Source: Cristatella mucedo (lineage: Eukaryota > Bryozoa > Phylactolaemata > Cristatellidae). From it: 64,000 nt of DNA. The stretch spans positions 574,501 to 638,500 of the forward strand of contig WPIO01000010.1 of NCBI GenBank assembly GCA_009760855.2, written 5' to 3'. The translations under genes were made by a program, and so were the position numbers. The notes beneath the pieces are model-generated. The model ran no database searches. It was given only the letters and a program-made list of their open reading frames with translations, and was not told the DNA's origin. Shown piece after piece: positions 58,401-64,000 of the stretch. Within the stretch, counting starts at the first letter, position 1; each line of letters opens with the position of its first letter.

Positions 58401-61400
58401 ATGCGGTTTTAGGCATGCAAAGACGTTGACTGGTTCAAGACTATGCAAGAAATCGATGGTGCAGTTGTAACGAGAAGCCAGACAACAACGTTTCCTGATG
58501 AAAAAAGCTGTGGGACCTAATAAAAATACTACAGAAGTCTTGGCAAACAAATATACTGCAAAAGTTGGGCAATCTGCAAGCATAAAAAATTCCATTTAGA
58601 TTATGAGAAAGTACTTTTATCAAGTACGTGCGTTTGGCAAAGCGAGAGAGTAAAGATCTGGGGAAACCGTTCAAAAGACTGATTTATTTCCTATTCATCA
58701 GGAAACGCTATTTGGCAGTTTTTCCGTTTGTATCGTTTGATACAAAGCCGAGCTGGTTAGCCGAGCTGGTTTGGTCCAGCGGTTAAGGTGCTCGACCCGA
58801 ACAAGGGTTGGCTGAGGTCGTGGGCTCGAGCACCGGGGCATATGTGAAGAGCCTGAATAGAGATTAAATTCTCTTGGGTGCTATACAAATGAATTATATT
58901 TATAAATTATTTTATTTACTTTACCGTGCCATTGATTTCTAGCATTGTTTTATAACCATGCCAGGCACAACGTTGTGGAAACTCAAAACAGCATGCTTTA
59001 AAACCCTTGATTGCTGAGAAAATGCCCGACACAGTTGTTGTGATGCATTGTTAGAGAGGGAGATACTTGGCAAATCCAGTAAAATCTTATTCGCCAGTGC
59101 TTAAATTGTGCTACAAATAATATCCTTCAACAATGGCAAAAATGCTAGAAGCCGGGAATGGCTCCACATACTGCAAAAAACATGGTCATTTCGCATGTTT
59201 TTGCAAATACAAAGCTAAGCAAAGTGGTAGCATGCACAATTTATTATTATCTTTTTAGCTTACTCGAGTGAATTTTGCATTCTAGGGAAATTTGTTTGGC
59301 CACTGAAACATTGAGCTGAAATATTTGAGGCTATATCTTGATCCCCAGGGGAAATAGATTTGTAGGGCCAGCACTGTACATACCTTTCTAACTTATATGT
59401 AAATATAAGAATAAGAATGAATAGCTGAATAACTGCCAATAATTGAGTAGTACTCCCCTTGGTTGCTCAGAACACTCTCAGGGATGCTTTAATATCACAC
59501 ATTTAGGTCGTGTGCACCTGTCATTAAGCATGAGTAGTCATGAGACCAAGTTGCCGTAGACAAATAATGCATAACACTATGTAACACAGCTTTTGCTCCT
59601 GGGTAGCAAGTGCTATTTCCTAATTGGCCCAAGTTCATCAAAAGTATAGAAAATAGCCATTATTCTCATAAACTTAGCTTTTTTGATCAACTCAGTGATA
59701 AATTTGAAACTTCTAATTGCCCATGAGAAAATCGACGAATTGGCTTGTTTTGGTTCACATTTAGTCAGAAAAAAATTGATAAATGAATCAAAACAAAAAT
59801 GAATTAATGTTGGTTATTTAAAAATAACCAAATCACTTTTAGAAGTGAGAATTTTTGAGGTTTTTATGATTAGTGTAAATCCCTTTCAAGAATTGCCAAA
59901 ATTATTGTTAATGAGTTCATACGTTCCATGAATTAGCCCACAAATGTAGTCTCTCGGTAGGTTTTTGTTATTTGGTCATTAGTAGCAGTGTTCGAAGTGC
60001 GGTAAATCCTGTTACAAGCACTTGCCTTCCTCCAACGAGTAAACCTTCAAGTTCTCACTAAATTTCTCAAGATGAGCTTAAATGATATGGTCTTATCTAT
60101 CATCGAGACTTAAGACAGTTTGAAAACTTGGTCAACCCGACTTGGAGACCTCAACAAGATCTTGTCTCAGTTGCAATCCTCTTTGAGTTGACCGAGTGAG
60201 CCAGAGCAAGAAAATGGTAGCTATTCTCATGAGCAATAGCCATCGAGGCTACTGGACGAGCTATGAGGTTATGAGGTGATGCAACTCATTCTGGTTACAG
60301 AAGATCCCTTTGCCTCAAACCGAATGGTCTCATTGCAGTAGAAGCATAGCCCAGCTTGACCAGTGAAGAAGCTGGATAGAGCTTGGTAGCGCTTCATATG
60401 ATAACACCAACTTACTAGCTCTGAGCAAACCCAGTGTGACTCAGACATTAAAAAGCATAATGCTCAAAGGCGGCTCTGCCAGCGTCTCACCTGTTGAATC
60501 TGCCTGTAATCTATGTGTCCTTTTCCATTCCAAAGTGACCATTCCATTCCTTGTCCATTCCAAAGTGACCTTTCATTAGACGACCACATCAGCTCCACAG
60601 TCAAGTCTGCCTACTTTAAGCTACATAACATTACTAAAATTCAGGCTCACTTAGACAGGGATTGCGACAGCCCATCCCGACTTCTGTAACTCACTGCTTG
60701 CTGGTCTACTACTGGCCATTGCGATCAGGCAAATACAGCTGGTGCAAAACTCTGCAGCTAGGCTTGTCTACCGTGAGCATCGGAGTTGCCACATAACACC
60801 ACTTCTCACCGACTTGCACTGGCTCCCAATCAACCAGGGCATCGACTTCACGGTTCTGTTTACTCACTCTTAGGTCCCTCCTCCATTCTTTGGGTCCAGC
60901 CTACCTATCAGACCTACTCTGCCACCAGGCTAGGCATATACCACCAGCTTTTCTTACTCAAATCGTTTAGCGAAACCGCGAACGAACCTCTGATCCTTCG
61001 GAGACCGTGCCTTTAGTTCGTGTACTCTCAAAGCTTGGAGCTAAGCTCTCGACTAACGTCAGACATCCCTTGACTTGACGACATTTCAAAAGAAGCTTAA
61101 AACGCACCTGTTTTGATTGCATTCGGTGAGTGCTTATGATTTATCCTTTATGGGCTTATGCGTGCTGACATTGTTCTTACGCAACAGCTACTCTCCTGCT
61201 GCCGACTGTGGCACGTCCTTTCCAGCTGTCTTAAACTGCTACTTCCATGCAACTCACTACATCAACTGCTCTCATGACTCTGCTATGCTTCCCACTTTCT
61301 CTTTTGTTGGGTGAGATGAAGTCTGTTGGCTACCGAATGCGTATTGAAAGTCGCTTAGGCTGTGAGTTCGCTATACAAAACTCTCCTGCGTAACACCCAC

Positions 61401-62466
61401 GTGGTCTTTCTGACTTTGTGGAGTTACAGACTTTGGTCAGGTGCGCTTACATCTAACCCTCTTAAGATAGAATTGGCCCACTGGTCAAACCACAAACCAA
61501 TGGAGGTCATCGTGAGGGGTGGGGGCACCCAAGCCACAGCCAGTTAGCTTCGAAGCCCACCGACCCCATACCCCTAGCGGTTAAGGTGCTCGCCCCGACC
61601 AAGGTCTGACTTAGGTCGTGGGCTCGAGCCCTGAGGCATATGTGAAGCGCCTGAATAGAGATCAAGTTCTCTTGGGGCGCTATACAAATGAATTATACTA
61701 TACAGACGGAGATACATACACACACATGCATGCTTCCACTAAACAAAATAACAAGTTGGTACAGTGCACGTCACCCGAACCAAGATTGGCATGCTGACAT
61801 CGTGCATGTTACCCCTAATCATTTGATTACACTTCCTTTGAAGCAATGTAAAGTGCCTAGAAAGAACTTAATTTCTCAGAGGGCGCTATACAAATGTTTT
61901 AGTATTATTACTTAAGTAATAAAAATTGAATAACTAGTGACAATTGATTAATAACTGAATACGAATTGCCGCGCTTTAGTAGGTTACATCAAAACCCAAA
62001 AATTGCAGCCGAAAGCAGTTGATACCACTTGTGCCGACGACCAGTAGAGCAGCTTTAAAATCGCCGCCACTGAAACAAGTGGCCGCATCTGCGAAAGAGA
62101 GCTTTAACCGCGCTCGCTGTTACGCTCCTTAACACTCGCCTTCGACATGCGTGCAAACACCCTTTACTCTGGTCACAACGACTGCAAACTGTTCAACGCG
62201 AAGCGGAGTTTCCGCCGTTACCTAACGGTGTCGTTATCCCTTATGACGAGTGTGCTTTCCCATGGTGGCAATGTGCTGCCGTCGAGGCTTAGGTAGACGC
62301 GGTCTGCGACGGCAAAGCGCGCAGCTATATGAGTCGCGAGTGACTCGACGGACTCGTGGCGCTCTGTGTCAATCAGGCACCAGTAGGACGTAGCGGCGCC
62401 GCACGTAAGTAAGCTGCTGTCGAAGTTGAGTCTCGCCCGCACGCGTGGGGTTGAGGATGCGGCCAT
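46688..62466 (-). CDS. COIL: Coilin gene (six exons, 693 residues)
   Basis: Coilin scaffolds Cajal bodies, where spliceosomal snRNPs and telomerase RNP mature. Exons: 62,466-62,222; 55,174-53,590; 51,806-51,759; 51,502-51,436; 47,025-46,937; 46,735-46,688. Splice phases (2, 0, 0, 1, 0) are consistent throughout and give 2,082 coding bases including the stop. Residues 1-82 form the ubiquitin-like self-association domain. Residues about 83-590 are disordered, with basic clusters near 107-110, 206-214, 238-248 and 337-347 that would act as nuclear/nucleolar signals. Residues about 592-693 form the Tudor-like domain. I see no RG-rich box of the kind vertebrate coilin uses to bind SMN. Human coilin is 576 residues, so the middle is longer here. 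Introns of 7.0, 1.8, 0.26, 4.4 and 0.2 kb carry many repeats. Confidence 0.9.
46937..47025 (-). CDS. COIL: Coilin exon 5
   Basis: Acceptor CCTTTTTATTTTAG, donor AACG|GTAATT, phase 1 to 0. ENKAGHGKFHLSLEDDDEIL then TNEPELVDRT lines up with the [21 protein letters not shown] strand pair. Confidence 0.82.
47192..47256 (-). mobile_element. LINE-A tail fragment
   Basis: 'gtgccatcggagaaattaatctctttctaggccactttacatttggtgcaa' is a worn LINE-A 3' tail, immediately followed by a SINE-1. Confidence 0.6.
47284..47432 (-). mobile_element. SINE-1 (tRNA-derived), full length
   Basis: (ATT)-type tail at 47,284-47,304, then on the minus strand 'gcgcctggatagagattt', 'gtcgtgggctcgagccctgagg', and the A-box end 'ttggtccagcggttaaggtgctcg'. 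In coilin intron 4. Confidence 0.85.
47434..47530 (-). mobile_element. LINE-A coding-end fragment
   Basis: 'aatcacagtgaaccactaaatgctgt' to 'gtcaagtcaggggatg' is the reverse complement of the last ~90 bases of the LINE-A ORF (TTFKRNLKTHLFRTAFSGSL region). Confidence 0.65.
47531..49245. other. Coilin intron 4, no recognised gene
   Basis: A frame on the plus strand at 48,563-48,805 (MLEDGEAALAADSASYTLSL) and one opposite it are open, but neither is recognised and neither has convincing splice sites in a gene context. Confidence 0.4.
49250..49480 (+). mobile_element. LINE-A reverse-transcriptase relic
   Basis: 'taatcactctacagagtcagcactattgc' then LQVYDDLLRNADLRRV and LPNLSAAFKPTD correspond to HSTESALLRVYNDLLRNADMGRV and LLDLSAAFDTID of the intact copy. 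The catalytic Asp codon is lost. Confidence 0.75.
50340..50855 (+). mobile_element. LINE-A, internally deleted relic with tail
   Basis: Starts again in the HSTES region (50,350), jumps near 50,490 to the C-terminal SSYAPKAWN region (50,525-50,560) and the UTR, and ends 'agtgcctagaaagaggttt...cagcgctttataaatgcctta' plus (TTA)n. Confidence 0.75.
51053..51196 (+). mobile_element. SINE-1 (tRNA-derived), full length
   Basis: A box TGGTCTAGCGG at 51,063, B-box region GGGCTCGAGCCCC at about 51,115, 'gcgcctgaatagagatt', LINE-A-like 'ctcttggggtgctatataaatgaatta'. In coilin intron 4, sense to plus. Confidence 0.88.
51436..51502 (-). CDS. COIL: Coilin exon 4
   Basis: Acceptor TACTATGTAAG, donor CTGCCGG|GTAACG, phase 0 to 1. 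VGTVKGYDQRTGMVEIELDR matches EGRILSHNPETQQVDIEIL of the coilin Tudor-like domain. Confidence 0.87.
51759..51806 (-). CDS. COIL: Coilin exon 3 (48-base micro-exon)
   Basis: Acceptor TTTGGCGTTGCAG, donor TATAAG|GTAGCG, phase 0 at both ends. VVEMSENYCPHLSNYK matches LLELTSSYSPDVSDYK, the loop that distinguishes the coilin Tudor-like fold. Skipping it would keep the frame. Confidence 0.88.
52425..52478. repeat. (AC)n microsatellite
   Basis: 'gcgcacacacacac...acacaaatacacacac', about 50 bases, in coilin intron 2. Confidence 0.95.
53186..53357 (-). mobile_element. SINE-2 (tRNA-derived)
   Basis: On the minus strand: 'taatggcacactaggtaaggcggttgc', 'gggttcgattcctgtggtgggcg', conserved body and a T-rich end ('aatcctagctgcttaaac' on plus). 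In coilin intron 2, close to exon 2. Confidence 0.87.
53590..55174 (-). CDS. COIL: Coilin exon 2 (large disordered region and start of Tudor-like domain)
   Basis: Acceptor GGTTTTCGGAG, donor GTATAAG|GTAAGC, phase 2 to 0, 528 complete codons. Begins LLVSVEVHPGRPIASCRVSP, continuing the ubiquitin-like domain edge (NDTVR|LLVSVEV). Basic clusters NKRKRS, KKERKPRRR, RKAKKKRRGRR and KRRRRRRPKKK stand among Ala/Ser/Glu-rich sequence. It ends YPELKGLPRIGDRVAYK, matching the LLAAAPQVGEKIAFK start of the Tudor-like domain. GC content is much higher than in the introns. The repeated AAVPAAVPAA (about 53,680-53,715) is an internal short repeat. Confidence 0.9.
55240..56780. other. Coilin intron 1, left part: no recognised gene
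   Basis: Contains a run of ten C at 55,228-55,237 and a purine/pyrimidine-alternating CA/TG-rich stretch at 56,180-56,275. No gene seen. Confidence 0.5.
56784..57768 (+). mobile_element. LINE-A, reverse-transcriptase C-terminal half with intact frame and tail
   Basis: One uninterrupted frame from NFLKLNDDKTNLLVMGKPSV through LDDHISSTVKSAYFQLHNIA, HWLPVKQRIDFKVLSLTSRS and SFGDRAFSSYAPKAWNSLP to a stop at 57,534. The UTR, the conserved tail and (ATT)5 follow. 5'-truncated just after the YADD region. The open frame suggests it is one of the youngest copies here. In coilin intron 1, opposite strand. Confidence 0.92.
58036..59375. mobile_element. Tc1/mariner-like element, degenerate, with nested SINE-1
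   Basis: Imperfect terminal inverted repeats of about 80-100 bases. The left end has 'caggggatcaagatatagcccc' (58,072) and 'aatatttcagtg'; the right end has the complement 'ggctatatcttgatccccagg' (about 59,330-59,350) and 'gctgaaatatttgagg'. The outermost right sequence reads CAGTGCTGGCC inward and is next to TA, as in Tc1/mariner. Length without the SINE is about 1.2 kb, right for the group, but no readable transposase with the DDE/D motif is left. Confidence 0.65.
58747..58903 (+). mobile_element. SINE-1 inside the Tc1/mariner-like element
   Basis: A box TGGTCCAGCGG (58,771), B-box region GGGCTCGAGCACC, 'gagcctgaatagagatta', tail 'ctcttgggtgctatacaaatgaatta'. Preceded by a doubled 'agccgagctggtt'. 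Confidence 0.87.
59380..60390. other. Coilin intron 1, no recognised feature
   Basis: AT-rich; no frame, repeat end or RNA gene recognised. Confidence 0.5.
60395..61125 (+). mobile_element. LINE-A relic joined to LINE-B
   Basis: Decayed coding sequence in several phases: 'agcaaacccagtgtgac' (GKPSV region), 'gacgaccacatcagctccac' (DDHISST), 'acaccacttctcaccgac' (HITPLLAD) and 'tcggagaccgtgcctttagttc' (GDRAFSS). A short local duplication ('attccaaagtgacc' twice) lies at 60,525-60,575. No LINE-A tail follows; LINE-B sequence starts at about 61,165. Confidence 0.75.
61165..61445 (+). mobile_element. LINE-B 3' end
   Basis: 'cttacgcaacagctactctcctgctgccgactgtggcac', SCYFHATHYINC-like residues, 'ggctaccgaatgcgtattgaaag', 'gtggagttacaga'. 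Plus-strand version of the copies at 22,745 and 37,925. Confidence 0.8.
61566..61700 (+). mobile_element. SINE-1
   Basis: 'ccctagcggttaaggtgctcgccccgaccaagg', B-box region GGGCTCGAGCCCTG, 'gcgcctgaatagagatcaagttctcttggggcgctatacaaatgaatta'. The A box is slightly damaged. Confidence 0.85.
61780..61915 (+). mobile_element. LINE-A 3' tail
   Basis: 'ggcatgctgacatcgtgcatgttacccctaatc', 'gtaaagtgcctagaaagaactta', 'gagggcgctatacaaatg' and (TTA)2. Lies about 300 bases downstream (in transcription terms) of coilin exon 1. Confidence 0.75.
62222..62466 (-). CDS. COIL: Coilin exon 1 (N-terminal ubiquitin-like domain)
   Basis: Starts MAASSTPRVRARLNFDSSLL, very close to the MAASETVRLRLQFD start of vertebrate coilin, which is why I prefer this ATG to the in-frame one at 62,598. 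It continues SYWCLIDTERHESVESLATH, FAVADRVYLSLDGSTLPPWE and VIRDNDTV(R), the last matching the LVRDNDCLRV end of the domain. Donor GTTAG|GTAACG. This domain drives coilin self-association. Confidence 0.9.
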
Positions 62467-62760
62467 TAGGAAGCCGGCTTTTGCTATCTCCGGAGCTAAA
62501 ACCTCGCTCGACCCGCCCACGCCGCTGCGGACGTCCGGCGCTATGGGAGACTGTGCAGACGCCCTGTCGCAAAGGGCGTCGCGGACCCGAAGCGACACTT
62601 GCGAGACGGCTTGCTCGAGATCATATCTAGAAGTTTTTATGAACTCTCAAGTAACCCACCTGCAATATCTTTTTGCACTTGGGCTCGGAAAAAGAGGATA
62701 TACGTACATGGAGCTGCTACAAGTTGTCGAGCTTCGTGCGCCGTAAGTCCTTAGACCGTA
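62467..62760 (-). promoter_or_regulatory. Likely coilin 5' UTR and promoter
   Basis: GC-rich and CpG-rich sequence directly upstream of the coilin ATG, in contrast to the AT-rich introns. An in-frame ATG at 62,598 would add 44 residues (MSLRVRDALCDRAS...). I see no clear TATA box. Confidence 0.35.
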
Positions 62761-63530
62761 AGCGCAGCGCAGCGTAATGGTGACAGTCCGCCAGCCGACC
62801 CGACTACGACAAATACCACGTTGACACCCTGAGCCTTGTATCGCGGCTTGCGACTTGTAGGTACAGCACCTGTACGCGCAGGTACGTCAACGGCAACGGA
62901 ACGCGGCCGCTAGGTAGCGGCCGCGTGCCCTAGAAAATAAAGTGGGGTCAGGACGAGAGCGTAGAGCAGTCGATGCGACAGACACGAATGGTTGCGGGTG
63001 TCAAGAAGCGGCAACAGCGAGCACCAGCTCTCTTACGTCATGCAGAGCACCGCTGAGCCGCCTTACACTAGAATCGTGCGCAACTGATGCCCTGGCTCCA
63101 GATCAAGAGCGCCAGTCAACGCCCGCCTCCGGGTCTGGAGAGCGAAACTCAACTCCGGCTTACACGACTTCGGCTCTATTACCGTAGATTATGATTCGAC
63201 CGGTTCCGACTTCCGGGCCATAAAAATTCAGCAAACGCGAATGAGAAATATATCGACGGTCATGATCTGGCTTAAGTATAAAACACCAACGTTTCAGAGC
63301 GAATATGAATCAGAGTGGGCACTTGTTGGGACTGAGCTCCTGTGTATTATATGAATCAAGGGGTTGTGACTAAAACAAGCGACGTAGCTTTTTTGGAAGC
63401 TTCATTTGAGCTCTTGGCACCGCGACGTCTTTGGGATCTCTGACGCGATCGGGGGGGGGGGGCGCGTGGGTGGCGTCGCGCTGGACAAAAGCCTTCTCGG
63501 GTCGAACTGAGCCAAGTTGTAATTTCGATC
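62761..63530. other. GC-rich stretch upstream of coilin, no recognised gene
   Basis: CpG-rich (for example the 'gcggccgc' palindromes at 62,904-62,926), with a run of 12-13 G near 63,450. A plus-strand frame at 62,942-63,187 is open but unrecognised. It could be a shared promoter region with a gene to the right. Confidence 0.35.
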
Positions 63531-63859
63531 GAACCAAGCTAACTAAATCCCTATATGCATCACCATGTCACTATCGGCTGCCAGCTAATCTCTTAGTCTG
63601 TTGTGTTGTTGCCCTTAGTGTGCTCAGTGCATGCGACTATCCATTCATGCTAAGAACTGGTTGACCTGCGTGTTTTCATGCTTGCTTTTGCATGCTAAGT
63701 CTTAAGTGTGCTACTTGTGTTCTTTTGCGTGCTTTTCCAAGATCGATACTTTGAATGTCATTCACCCTAGATCATTGCTCCTCTTGTAGCAACTTCAAAA
63801 GTGACTGGATTAAGATTTACTTCTCCTAATGTGCTGTACGAATGATTAATTTTTACTAT

Positions 63860-64000
63860 TAGTATTCTTATTTGATTCTAAATGCTTGTCTAAGCATCAT
63901 ACTTGTGTGCTTATGCATGCTTATCAAAGCATGAAATGTCGCATATCCTGAACCCTTTCTTGTTGCTTCTCTTGCAGCCAGTTTTAAAGCGCCTGGGTGG
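63860..64000 (+). mobile_element. Possible start of another LINE-type 3' tail
   Basis: 'gtgcttatgcatgcttatcaaagcatg' and, at the window end, 'cttctcttgcagccagttttaaagcgcctggg' resemble the LINE-A UTR followed by its 'gcagcaaatgtaaagcgcctag' tail. The match is cut off by the window edge. Confidence 0.4.

Overview
This is a metazoan, probably invertebrate, nuclear window. The genes have many introns with GT-AG sites, the introns and intergenic space are full of LINE, SINE, hAT and Tc1/mariner-like remnants, and the two host genes I can identify encode animal-type proteins. There is no operon, CRISPR array or bacterial signal. I cannot name the species. I found the host exons by reading translations against remembered family sequences and checking that splice phases agree; no database was searched.

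Host genes, both on the minus strand. (1) A Sec16 orthologue (ER exit-site scaffold for COPII) runs from about 34,901 down to at least 16,284. It has one very large low-complexity N-terminal exon, about a dozen phase-consistent exons covering the central conserved domain and the ACE1 helical domain, and a C-terminal exon at 16,284-16,610. (2) Coilin, the Cajal-body scaffold, runs from 62,466 to 46,688. It has six exons whose phases all agree and which give a 693-residue protein: an N-terminal ubiquitin-like domain, a basic disordered middle, and a C-terminal Tudor-like domain split over five exons.

Left third (1-27 kb). This part was made by duplication of the 3' half of Sec16. A direct segmental duplication pairs 1,030-8,408 (copy A) with 17,210-26,879 (copy B). 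Copy B is in frame with the rest of the gene. Copy A is dead: it has a LINE fragment in an exon, a lost splice donor and a one-base deletion. Between them sits a large inverted repeat (arms about 8,446-12,580 and 15,092-16,500) that carries the Sec16 C-terminal exon in both arms. The left-arm copy is split by a 2.7-kb hAT transposon with an 8-bp target-site duplication.

Middle (35-46 kb). This holds a (TA)51 microsatellite fused to a LINE end, an AT-rich decayed Polinton/Maverick- or adintovirus-like insertion (about 38.9-41.45 kb, DNA polymerase B pieces plus one unassigned ORF), short tandem repeats, and stretches where I recognise nothing. Right third (46-62.5 kb) is coilin, with repeat-filled introns.

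Repeat ecology. A CR1/L2-like LINE (called LINE-A here) ends in a conserved hairpin-like 3' tail plus (ATT)n, and at least ten 5'-truncated copies are present. A tRNA-derived SINE (SINE-1) carries a related tail, which suggests it uses the LINE-A machinery. A second LINE end (LINE-B) and a second tRNA-derived SINE (SINE-2) also recur.
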